Assembly (NCBI GenBank): GCA_033026295.1
Contig: CM065184.1
Span: forward strand, 14,945,501 to 15,009,500
DNA: 64,000 bases
Reading direction: 5' to 3'
DNA from: Channa striata
Lineage: Eukaryota > Chordata > Actinopteri > Anabantiformes > Channidae
Shown here: positions 1 to 11,200 of the stretch, in pieces
Layout: each line of letters begins with the position of its first letter
Position numbering within the stretch: the stretch's first letter is position 1
Notes under the pieces: generated by a model
What the model saw: only the letters and a program-made list of their open reading frames with translations
What the model was told of the DNA's origin: nothing
The model's database searches: none
Program-made: the position numbers and the translations under genes

Positions 1-366
1 TTGCCAGGTGAATTTATACCTGTAAGAGAAGCAAAATTAAGTCAAATTCAGTGTATCAGAGAAATGTCAACTTTGTCTTTTCTTGTGCCTGATGAGTTAT
101 GCCAATGTCCATTAAGCCCATTTCTAAGTACCATGTAAAAGGATTTTACTTTTATGCATCAGCTGTAAAATTATAAAACGATTTTTCATTGGTTAATGGC
201 TTTTTGATTTTAACGAGGACTTTAAACAATCACATTATAAGGCAATAAAGAGATAAATCAGTTAGTAAAAATAAAAATCCTGTGAAACATTCGACGTCAA
301 GCAGTCAGCGAATTATCAACCTCCATCGAACTCACTTCAGCCACTTATTCCAATTACTCTACTCAC
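1..366 (-). other. rtkn2: rtkn2 intron (left edge)
   Basis: AT-rich sequence downstream of the last visible rtkn2 exon on the minus strand. It begins with a consensus donor (GTGAGT on the minus strand, 361-366). I see no further exon before the edge, so the remaining rtkn2 exons should lie left of the window. Confidence 0.7.
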
Positions 367-3300
367 TGAGGTCGTTGTAAACAGAGTCAGCCTGCTTGGT
401 GAGGAAGAGCGATGGTTTCCGTGGCGATGTGACCTCGATCTTCATTAGCCGGTCACAGCAATGCAGCCACTGGCCTGGTTGTAAACAAGAAAGGGCATAA
501 GAGATACCATTAAAAGGTTACATGTGTGTTCTTGGTGAGAGGAGCTAAGCTAAATATGTAGGCAGCAGCCGCGTGCTGAATTCTTACACAAAAATACACT
601 CACTCTGATCATAGAGGTGCTGGTGAAGGGTGTCCAGCCAGTCCTCCAGCTCCTCCTTTGTGTCTGTGGTGAAGATGATGGTCTGAGAACCCTCTGGTGA
701 AGGGTTCATAATAGACAAATTCCTGGATCTTTGGCCTGATGACTCCTTTTCCATCACACGGATCCGGGTGTCCTGTGGAAACAATACAAATATGTATATG
801 ATGAAAATGAGTTCCACAGTATTCAAATAAGAGCTCCAGGGAAGATCTTGAACTAAAAAGTACATTGCTGAGACTGCAAGAACAAAATATGCCACAGATG
901 CAAGCGGGATCCATCTCAGTGAGTAATGTGGCATTTATATAGCAAATGTAAGGGAAGTTTCTACTGAAATATAAATCAGTAATAATGAATGTGATGTTTA
1001 TATTCAATTCTAAACCCTAAAACACATCCTGATGGTCCCTAGACAACACAGCAAAAGATCCCAAGCGTAGCTTTTCAGCTCAGTGGTCACACAATGGTGA
1101 AATGAGCTAATAAAGTCTGCGCACTCAGCAAGCTCATACTGAACATTAAAAAAATGCTTTTCTGCTAAATAAACAAACAGATAAATAAATAAATTGACCA
1201 ACTTTCTGGAACATCTGGGAAACAGAGTGTCTTTTCTGACTTTTTTTGCTTGTCTCGTACTTCACCTGTAAGCTGCTTCGGATAAAATCATTTGCCAAAT
1301 GATTAGATGCACATTTTATGAGTAATGAGAATAGTTAGCATAACATTCAGCACGCATATAGAAGGATTATTACCTTATTGATGGGTACGGTAAGAGTGGG
1401 CTGTACTTTAGCATCAATTTCTTCGGGGGTGAAGTAACAGGACAAAAGGCCAGCACTTAAAACACAGTAAAGCCTGCAGCAGCGATTCATCCCCTCCACA
1501 CTTTGCTGGAAATCATGAGAAAACACAATACGACAAATGTATTTTAACGCTGGAACCAGCTTGGGGAAAAATGCCAACAATAACAGCGAACAACACACCT
1601 TCTGGCTCAGGTAGCCGGTCATCACACTCTCTGTCATACAGGTAGGCTGAGCCACCAACCGGCAGCAGAGGTTGCCATAAAGTGGAAGCCAAGATGACCA
1701 CTCAGCTGTACGGTTCAAGATGAATAGTGTTGAAAACCCAGAAAATACACACTCATAAACATTTAGCATAAAACTTTCAAGGCTATTGCAAGAAAAGTTG
1801 TGAATAATAAATCTAAACTAAAGTGAGATGACAAAATAAAACCCTTTGTTACAAAAATGGGTGTAGTTTTGCAAGACAGATGAGCTTCCGTCATGTGAGT
1901 GTTTAACCAAAACAGTCATTAAAAAAGAAAAAAGAAAAGAAAAAATAAATCATGTTTGCTTTCATTGAAGACTAATTTACCATGGTGGAAACTCATACCC
2001 AAACTCTACTCTAAAATTAGAGCTGGTTAACAAAACCTGGCTTATCCATTTAATCACACATAGGAAGGAATGTAATCCAAGCTTAACTTCAATTATAGTT
2101 TTTTTTTTAAAGCATTCCATGTTAATGGCATAAGAATATATTATTAACACACTTTGGAATCAAATCTGAATACTGGACAGTATAATTCCTTTATGACATT
2201 TCCACGCCTTTGTTTCTTACCATTTTGCAGGACAATGAAGGAGTGAGACTGAAAGCTGCCTTCCGCCTCGGGCAGAGACAGTGAAGTGTAGGCCAGCAGG
2301 TTGTATTTGGCTCCACTGGTACAGACAGACAGACATACACACAAACACATACACAGTGTTAACATTATTCCAAGCACACCGCCTTCACCTGATTATTCTT
2401 TAGCTTCCCTTTTGCCATAAAAGAAAAAATACCCAATGCTAGCCTTACAGTAAAACGACAATATTCCGTAGATGCTTTAATATACAGAGACTCTCACCCC
2501 TTAACCCCAACATGTGCACACACCCTGTAGTATTTTGTCCTTTTCTAAACTCATTTCCTCATGCAAAGGTCAAACAATGCCAGTATTTTTTTGTCCCACC
2601 AAACAGGTGGCAAGTATCACTTACAGATGTTCAGTAGAGAGTGTCATTTGATGCTCTAAATTCTGTTAAGTATGCTTTTCTGTTCAGACACAAATAAAAT
2701 ACAGGTGGGAACATTTAAAAGCCTGTACTTTAGCGTGCACACACACACATGCACACGCACATAAAACAATTAGCACTAAAAACATATCAGTCTCCATACA
2801 TGACCCTAAATGTTGGTTTAATCCTATTACAGTTTGTTTTTTAACCTGTTATGGAGCCTGCAGCTACATTCCTTGTTTCAGTAACAAGCAATAATAAAGT
2901 CATTTGCCAACTACAAAAATCTAAAATATCAAGCCAAGAGTCTGTAAAGGGTTTTATGGGATTACACAATACGTACGGGGGGATGGGGTTGCACTGGAGG
3001 AATGTGTCAGGGTCTGGAGTCTCCAGCAGAGGACAGGCTTTCTTCCCAGCACTTTTTCCAAAAGAGTTGCGAAGCTTCTTGGCCAGTTTCTTTGGCGTGT
3101 TTACCAGTGTGAGCTCTTCCTCCAGGGCACAGCTCCACAACTCCACCTTCAGCTCAAACTCAGGAGTTGCTTCTTTGCTGCAAGTGGGAGGCAGGAAATT
3201 TCAAATGGAGCATAAACAAGAAAAGTGTTTACAACAGAAAAACAACAAAAAGCTTAATGCTATGGACAAATACAAAAGACATTTGGCAAGACACATCCAA

Positions 3301-5616
3301 TTGTGAGCAGTTGCATTTGTTTGTAAAAACAAAAATTTTATATTATATTATATTTCCAGCTAAATATTCTCAACACCACAATACAGACATTTTTTCCATT
3401 ACAGCCTGAAAATTAAGTGAAGAGGCTCCAAGTATTTTACTATACATAATGGAAATGTAACCAAAAAGAAAAAAAACTTACAAGATGGTTATTCCATCAA
3501 AGCAGATGTCAGTGACTGATCTGTCCACCACCACCATGTCTGTGTCAAACACCTGTGAGCCAATCTGCAGCAGACAGAAGACCGCCATCCGACGAGAACC
3601 TAATAAATACAAATCATGTACAGTATGTGTTAGTGGAAAAAGCCAAACGTTAAGAACAACGGTTACAGCAATGCGGACAAACTTACTGCCTCTGTCGTTG
3701 AAGTGGTCTGAATCTCTCCACATCAAAGGAATGCGCAGCCCTGAATCAGCACATAGGAGAAGAAAAGTCTATTCAAAAGGCAGATTTCTAAAATGCTCTA
3801 TATAGTTTATTTATTTCAATAATTTCAAATTTATGAATTTTCGGTGGTTAATGATTGTGGATAAATATCTTACCAGACAACGCAATGGTCCCAGTACAAG
3901 GCACGCGGCCATCTGAAGCAGGATCTGAGAGTCTAAAATAAAAATACCAACTCATGATTACAAGTGATTCCATCTCTGCATTAATATATAATGAATTCAC
4001 AGCAACAAAAAGCAATTCAAATGAAAAAAAAAAATCAGCCTTTCATTTCTCGGTTAAATCTGACATTAATCTACAACATTTAAAGATTGTGTTCTAAAAG
4101 TAATATTGAATATTGATTAAAACTGCGATTTTTACAAGCCATATTCCAGACCAGAGAACACAGCAAGAACTGAACTCCTTACCTCTTACAGGCTCCCATC
4201 ACGTCCTGCTGCTCCTTATTCCTCTGCAGCTGAGCGAGAAAAGCCTTGATCCTGGCGTTGCAGGTCATCAGGTTCTTGGAGGCATTAAGAACTTGTTCTC
4301 GCTTACTGCAAGCAAGCAGCAGTTTGTAGGCCCCCTCCCGCATTCGCATCTCAAAGTCAAGCTTCTCTTGTATGTTTGTGTTCTTCTTGGACATAACATG
4401 ACAGGAGAAATTTCAAAATTATCTAACAAATGCACACATATGAACAAAGACTGGCAGCTTGCTGTGTTTTGAATGATGTTAGCCTATGAAACAATATGCT
4501 ATAACAGAAGAGGATGAGATGGATGAAATGAGGATAAACCTGTTGTTTTGTTAAAGGAAGCCTTCGCTGATTCTGAACTTCTTTCTTTTGGCTCTAGTTT
4601 GAATAGCACATGTAAATAATTAAACTTCATTTTGACTCCCTCTACATTAAAATATCTCACTACATCTAGCAGAAAAAAAATCTTTCAGATGACATCACTT
4701 GGAGGAACCTTTAGCCAAATTTGTTAATTGTATAAAGTATTTGTGTTGTGTACAGATGCAACTAATGACTGACCTAACAGCCAATTAATTTCTTAATTAA
4801 TTTGTGAGTAACTGTTGCATTCATCTAAAAATGTCAGAAAATAGCAAAAAAAAACTCATCCCAGTTTTTTATTGCCAGGTATATCATATAAAACAAAGAA
4901 AAATCTGTGCATGAAATATTACCAAAATGACAGCAAACACTGGTGAGTGAGGTGAAATGGGACATCAGGTCGTCTCCTGAATGAAGGTCAAAAAATAACC
5001 ACATGATCTTTTTTAATTATACCTATAAAATGCACCTGTAACTCTTAGAAATGTGGCGAATGCAGAACAAATTCATATCCTCTCCCATCTGAGTGTCATT
5101 GTCCTTTCATGCTTTTGGTCTGAAACCAGAGGAGTTTGAGGGGCGGCGGAGAGCGAACATAAGCGCATTATTTCTGCAGGTGCTTAGCAACAAACAACAA
5201 AGGCGGAGAGTGGACGGCTCTGGTTTCAGGGACCTGGAACAATGAGGGCGACTCTCCTGACAGCAGAGGCCCGACCGGACGTTCGGCGGATCAAGACGTT
5301 ACGTCCGTGTCGTTACAGGACAGGACACACGCAGACGTCGTGATCGTGTAACGTGAAGTTACAAACGGTCGTCGGCGGGTTCAATCAGGAACGTTAGTCC
5401 TGTACTTTGGACCCCCTCTGTTGTCAGATCAACGGTTCGGTTAAACAGAGCCCAGCTCTCCCCGATTCGGCCCGCACGTACCTCGGTTCGGACGAATAAG
5501 GCGCTCTGTCGTATCTTCTTCCGTTTGATCTCCATCGCCACGGCGGAACCGGGCGACAAGATCGAGCCGAAGCTGCCGCTGCGTTTGGAAGTTTGAACGT
5601 CCCGCTGATCCTCCAT
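367..5616 (-). CDS. rtkn2: Rhotekin-2, partial (3' end outside window)
   Basis: Rho-GTPase effector family protein. Coding exons (minus): 5482-5616, 4183-4385, 3874-3932, 3687-3740, 3482-3599, 2977-3177, 2221-2315, 1599-1705, 1374-1505, 604-772, 367-474; all junctions stay in frame, giving about 460 residues so far. Exon 2 carries the HR1 Rho-binding helix region (EKLDFEMRMREG, about residues 48-110). Next comes the anillin-like middle region (RIPLMWRDSDHF; NTPKKLAKKL; WLPLYGNLCCRLVAQP). A PH domain follows from about residue 325 (YCVLSAGLL to the W of EDWLDTLHQHL). The internal motifs fit rhotekin-2 better than rhotekin-1. The last exon ends at LFLTKQADSVYNDL, where a GTGAGT donor immediately precedes an in-frame TAG; family length (over 600 residues in human, from memory) argues for splicing on, not for a stop. 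The start is the first ATG of a CpG-rich first exon. The first bases of exon 2 (4385 or 4382) are ambiguous because AG is repeated. Confidence 0.93.
1267..1309. repeat. Fragment of a teleost interspersed repeat
   Basis: Starts TGTAAGCTGCTTCGGATAAA and continues with CATTTGCCAAATGATTAGA. It matches, with changes, the very common fish repeat end TGTAAGTCGCTTTGGATAAA followed by AGCGTCTGCTAAATGA (family recalled, not searched). The fragment at 31363-31410 is the same end in the opposite orientation. It lies in an rtkn2 intron. Confidence 0.6.
4751..4850. repeat. Degenerate teleost interspersed repeat, copy 1
   Basis: Contains GATGCAACTAATGACTGA, a run of TTAATT motifs and AAAATGTCAGAAAATAG. This resembles a widespread fish repeat with 'ATTAATCGATTAATCG' and 'TGTCAGAAAATAG' blocks. 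The related block at 21278-21368 is in the opposite orientation. It lies in rtkn2 intron 1 (minus strand). Confidence 0.5.
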
Positions 5617-5760
5617 GTTGTCCGTCCATTCGCTACCGACGGCACGTCCCGTCTCCTGCGTCTAACGCCCCTCCAACGGACAGCACGGTTCGATTTCTCT
5701 CACTTTATCTACCGGGGTGGGAACATTGGCGAGTGGATCAAAGCCGAACTGACTTAATGT
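5130..5760 (-). promoter_or_regulatory. rtkn2: CpG-rich promoter and first-exon region of rtkn2
   Basis: CG dinucleotides are dense here compared with the AT-rich flanks. The interval surrounds the rtkn2 start codon (ATG complement at 5614-5616) and the start of intron 1. I see no clear TATA box, which fits a CpG-island promoter. The exact transcription start cannot be read from the sequence. Confidence 0.5.
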
Positions 5761-7084
5761 GTTGAGCCCAACTTATTCTGCATGTTAAACGTTGAGAATT
5801 TGATTTAATTCAAAGTAAGAACACGGTTGTTCGTTTCACCGATATAGTTTAATAAATGTACCGAGTTAAACTAAATAAGTTCACATTAAGAGGAAAAATA
5901 TTAAAACTTAAAAACTTTAAAGCCAACTACAGTGAATCCAACATAGTAGATAAACTTACAAATCTTTATAACAACCAGCGTCAGGTTTACTGTTGGAAAA
6001 TAAGTATGAAACATAAAGATGGAAGAAAAAAACGCTCCGCCTTTTCATGCGGCGTTTCCCTGTAACAAAATCAAGCACTCACAGCCATGGACGGAGATGA
6101 AGCGTCATTGCGTCATTGTGCCAGACAAAACAGGAGTATCCCGTTTTGATTTTTAAATTTTTTTGTTATTGTTTATGCTGACGTATCATTACAAAATGTC
6201 TTTCAAATGCACAGTTAATTGTGTTTAGCACTGTTAGACATTCAGTTTTCACTTTTGTAGCAGAAACGCCCAATAATTAATTGATGTTTAAATAATCTGT
6301 AATGCAATCATTATGAAAAAAATGCAAAAAAACAAACTAACTAACAAACATTGTATTAAAACCTTTAAAGCATTAATTATTTTTAAAAAAATTGAGTAGT
6401 TTTAATTACTGTGTTATCTTCACAAAACCCTCTTAATGTAATAGCCTTTTTAGGTGATGCTAAGTGTCTAGATTCTGGATGTATTATTCGTGTATTTGGG
6501 CTGCGCATCTAACAGCAGGAACTGCCTTCATTTTCTACTTTAGATTTACACTGCCAGCTGCTCAGCCCAGCTGATGATGCGCCAACAAAAGATCCTGGAA
6601 CATGAGCGATGACTCCAGGAAACCCGCCCACCCGGTTCTGGCTCAGAGCTTCTGGTCGAGTTGGAAGCATCCATGGTTGGAAGTGTAGACGCAGGCGCCG
6701 CTGTGGATGAGCTGTGTGAAGGCAGACGCAGAACACCGGAACATGAGAGGTTCGTGTTTCAAATAAAAGTAACTAAAGGAAGAGGACGCTGATGGGATGT
6801 CAGCTATATTTGCCATAAGCTCTCCTATGTTTCAGGATGCCTCTGAACCTGGAACATTTTATCAGGACGTTAGAAAATATTATTGCAGCTGCAGCAGATT
6901 TTTGATTTAAAATAGTATGATTTATTTTAAAAGTAAATCAATACATACAATCAGCTTCACCAGTCATTGAAAATCTAGACTTTGACCATCCTACTTTATT
7001 AATTACACTTACTACAAATTTGCATTGCAAAGACCACAAAACAGATTCAAAATATAAAATTTAAGTTGAGGACAGCAAGTTGAA
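5761..7084. other. Intergenic, no gene seen
   Basis: Between the divergent rtkn2 and cep170 promoters. It is mostly AT-rich and only short chance ORFs are present. I see no RNA gene, splice-bounded exon or recognisable protein. Confidence 0.6.
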
Positions 7085-7530
7085 CATGCACTAAAGGAAC
7101 TTCTTTAAATTTGGCACAAACATTCACTTGCACTCAAGAATGAACTAATTAGATTGTGGGAGTCATAAGTCAAAGGTCAAGGTAACAGTGTCCTCACACC
7201 TGTCCGTTTTTGTGAACACGATGTCACCATGTCCTTGCCATTCTTGTGAATGGAATGGAATGTTCTTGTGCAATATCACACCTTAGTGCAATTTCTTCAC
7301 ATTTGACACAAGGATGAACTGGTTAGAATATAAGCAGAGGCAGAAATGCATGAAAACTGTAATTTGACTTGACTGTGAAGACATACTAGTTTGTAATTCT
7401 AGTTAATCTGGAATTTCATCACCTATATCACCTATATAAATATACATAGAGAATGACAAAAAAATCTTAAGAGATTTTCATATTTGATACAAACATGCAC
7501 TTGGACTCAAGGATGATATAGAATATTAGT
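7085..7530. repeat. Degenerate repeat with reiterated unit
   Basis: The phrase AAATTTGGCACAAACATTCA, followed by a 'cacttg-actcaaggatgaact' block, occurs near 7107-7160. It recurs degenerated near 7297-7330 and again near 7471-7515. A TCAAAGGTCAAGGT block follows the first unit. This matches a common fish repeat in which 'TTTGGCACAAACAT...CTCAAGGATGAACTGATTAGA...GGTCAAAGGTCAAGGTCA' is reiterated (family recalled, not searched). Confidence 0.6.
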
Positions 7531-8039
7531 ACCTAGGCTATATTGCTCCTATTTGTGTTATTAAATGATCAATTGTGCATGTGTTTGTATAGATACAGGG
7601 TGTCATAAAATAATACCTTCCTACAAAGTACCAGTGAAGAGAAGAGCCTTAAAATATATCGTTTATTTTATGAAGTTTGTCAGATTAGTTATGATATATT
7701 ACAGCCTCTCATCCCTTTTGATACATTTTAGTGGTGCAAGCAAATCTTAAGCAGCCTCAAATGTGTTTAATGTAGGTTGGACTTTTATTTAGTTAACACA
7801 AACTTTTACTATTATTTAACACAACACAGTTTGCACTTTGTCTAATGCGCAGGATGAAATCTAGACATCTGATGGAAATAATGCTCCACAATTTACCAGA
7901 ACTTATTAGTGAAAGCGTCATACGTGTGCTGAAAAAGACGTTCAGACTGTGACTTTGACAATAAAGCTGCTTGGACAGTGGCCGTGACAAAAGGAAGCCG
8001 CTGTCATTTTACTTTGAAAGTTGTGACCGGAAGTCGTGG

Positions 8040-8262
8040 ATCGCCATCCCCGCAGCTCTGCCTTCTGTGGCAGGACGTTGGTCCTCCCGCCGCTATTTCG
8101 CAGGGCGCAGCGTTTATTGCTGAGCAACGGGGGGAGAGAGAGAGAGAGAGAGAAAAGGCCGACGCGAGGAGCCAGACTGAACCGCAGGGCTGGGCTCCAC
8201 ACACACACACGCACACACACTCTCACACACACCGTCAACAGCGACACACCACAACGAAACGG
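8040..8262 (+). other. cep170: Presumed non-coding exon 1 of cep170
   Basis: The CpG-rich stretch ends at a strong donor (GTAAGT at 8263-8268). No ATG here can continue in frame into the coding exons, which begin at 17471 in a separate exon, so this would be 5'UTR. The 5' border is a guess. The exon contains a GA repeat (about 8133-8153) and a CA repeat (about 8199-8230). Confidence 0.55.
8133..8230. repeat. GA and CA microsatellites in the cep170 leader
   Basis: A (GA)n tract lies at about 8133-8153 and an interrupted (CA)n tract at about 8199-8230, both inside the presumed 5'UTR exon. Confidence 0.8.
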
Positions 8263-11200
8263 GTAAGTGGAGAGGGAACGGGCGTGAGACGCCGCCCGCC
8301 GCCGCCCGGCGTGCTGTCAGCTAGCTTAGATAACCACCGGCCCGACCGTTAGCTGCTCACGTGAAGTTACGCTGAACCGAAAAATAAAAAAAAACAGTCG
8401 GCGTGAAGCTTTTTCCGCCGCCTGTCTGCTGATGTCACCGCGGGGATGTCACTGTTCATAACGCATGTATTGTTTGATTTGAGCGCTTTTGGCGTCAAAC
8501 CCGCCAACCGTACATTGAAATATGTGCTAGAAAATTAATAAAGAGGCGCAGCAGCCCCGTTGTTCCTCTAACGGGCTACGTAGGCTGCGTGTCGGCTAAC
8601 TGGACGGCTGCTATTGTCAGCGGCAGCAGCAGCAGCAGCAGCATGACCAGCCTGCCCCGCTCCGCCTTTGTAAAGCGACACAGCCCTAACACTTCGCCGT
8701 CTCTGCGGAAAACCCCGACCAAGTCTGTCGTCTATGCTGCTTTTATATTTTCTGATATGTTTTACGTTAGTGGCAGTCTTTTCCTCTTAGTTGCAACCTC
8801 CTGTAACCGCGCAGAGGCCGTGGAGACAGGATGCACGTCAGTGAAGGTCGATCACACATTGGCCGCTTTGTGTTTATATCTCTGGAAACACACCAGCCTC
8901 GGGCTCCTCATTTGAGTCTATTATCGTTTAGAGGATATAGATTGTACAGACGAGTTTTCTCGTTATGTGGTGCTGCAGAGATATCGGACCCCTTCTGTGT
9001 GTGGGGTCTTTGTTTTCGTGGGAAGATGTAGCTGGCCTCTGATTTTCTTTGTGCTGAGTTTGATTTTTGCTGCCATCATAACGTAACGCGTAAAACTTGG
9101 GGAAGTTGCGAAAGATGTACAGTAAATCTCATGTCCACTACTGATCTTTCTCATCATACCACATTATACCCATGTCTAATCAAAGCAATGCATACTTTCA
9201 AATTGTGTAATTATTGTTTATTTGTAAGAGCACAGCATTATGGATTTGGTCAAGTTGCTAGAAGCAAATGCATGACAAGAATACAAACTTCTACACCTTT
9301 TAAACTTCAATAACTGTCTCACTTACTGATCTAGATTATTCCCCCTAATTTATTCCAAGGGCATCAAAAGTACCAGTGAAAACTACTTTCATTGTCGTTC
9401 TGGTTGAGCTTGATTTATACTTTGCATTGAATCTACACAAACATAGTCAATGGGTCCTAGACTGTGTTCTTGGAAGTCTGGAGTGTACTGTACATACTGC
9501 ACATAATTGAGTCTTGTTAGTCTCCTCCTCCTCCCTAGACCGTAAAATTTAAATTTTTTTGGATTTGAGCCACAGAATGTGCAGATGACACCATGCAGTT
9601 CAGTTTTGCTGCTTGCTTTTCCTTTTATTCCTTTATTCTGTCTTTTACTGCCTCTTTCCTGTCCCTAATGCAAATGTGGCTGCCAGCAGGCTGGTCAGCT
9701 CTACAGGCGGTTGGATTTTTACAAACTGTGTCACTATCACAGGACGGTTGCTGCACTCACAGAGAGGAAACTATAGAGCAGCAACGTTCAAGCTGGGCTG
9801 CCTCCCTACATGTCTGTTAACCAGTTAAAGTGTTCAAGATAGCACAAGAAATCATGTGTATCGATAGAAATACTCAATTTAGTTTTATATTTGTTGAATT
9901 TTCATAAGTTCTGGTAATCTTTTTTTTTAAAAACACAAATAATCCCTGCAAAGTTATCAGCACTTTTTGGCCAGTTTACTTCTTTATATCTACTGCCATG
10001 GAATACTAATTAAATAAAATGCAGTGACATCCTGTCTTTTCATCCACTGCAACTTGCAGTCTCATATGTCCCGGATTACCTTTAAAGTGTTCAGCATCAA
10101 TTCTTTGTATGACCTTGTAGTCAAGAGCAGTGTGTATGTATAATATAGGGTTTCCTTCAGCAATATGAACCTACTTGTTCTGGTCTGTCGTTGGCAATGA
10201 AGACGCTGTTGTCCGGCCTGCCCATGGCCATTGTGTGTAGTAGGAAGTTTAGGAAGTGAGTTCATTTTACTTCAGTAGACAGTGATTGTTATTTGTGGCT
10301 GCAAAACAACATAGTGTAAAAACGTAACATTCTGCTGTGCTCCATTTAATATGTTTTTATAATTGTTTTATATAATTTTATTATATTGTGGCGACAATAG
10401 CTGTAAATCTCACTTCTGTACTCTGGCAGAGTAGAAATGTTGAAAGGGTTATAAGAGTCAGATAGTTTTTCCAGTGAGGCTCCTGCTTGTGTGTAGAGGC
10501 CGAGGAGGGAACAAAGAAGGCGAATAGAAAAGTCTGCTGTAAGAATTCTGTAGAGACAGCACAGAAGAGCAAAAAAACAAGAAAAAATACCTAATCATCA
10601 GACTTTCCCTTATTGTGGAACATCAAGGGTGTGTCTTGCTTTTTTTTCCTGTATTTAACTTCTCAAAATGAAAAATATAACACATCTGTTTTGGGGTGTA
10701 ACAGACTGCCCTGAGAGGTTCCGGTATTTTGTACTGCTTTCCACTGCAGATATTGATCTTGTATTTGGGCAGTTTCCTCTCTCATCTCTCCATCTGCCAG
10801 GCTCTCCCTCATTGTCCCGTTATGCTTATGTGGTCTTTTTTTTTGTTTTTAAGTGCCAGTGTAGATTTCACTATTTTTGTCTGTTGATGAGACTGTTACT
10901 GTAAGCTCCATTAAATGTTGGTGCCATAATTTAATGGAAAGAGTATTAGATCCCCCATTATTCCAAACTTATAACTGATAGTATAGGTGACTGTGTACCT
11001 TGACTTATGCAGTGAGGTAATACAGTGATTAATAAATGTAGGATAAATATTTTTGCACATAAATAAAAACGTATACATTTTAAAATTAAACAGTATCACT
11101 CTTATGAAGGTAGCATTTATCGCAGTTTTGTTTTATTAGATTAACCATTTGGTGTGTCAAAAACTCGTGCCCATTGCAATTTTATGTATTCCAACTTTTA

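Larger units (their letters stand above)
7980..8262 (+). promoter_or_regulatory. cep170: cep170 promoter region with ETS site
   Basis: A sharp change from AT-rich to CpG-rich sequence starts near 7980. ACCGGAAGT at 8026-8034 is a consensus ETS-family site, common at housekeeping starts. The region runs into the presumed non-coding first exon. I see no TATA box. Confidence 0.5.

Noticed and set aside
8589..8915. Ser-rich ORF in the CpG-rich start of cep170 intron 1
   Set aside because: The poly-Ser comes from an AGC repeat. There is no similarity or clear splice link, and a chance ORF is likely in GC-rich DNA.
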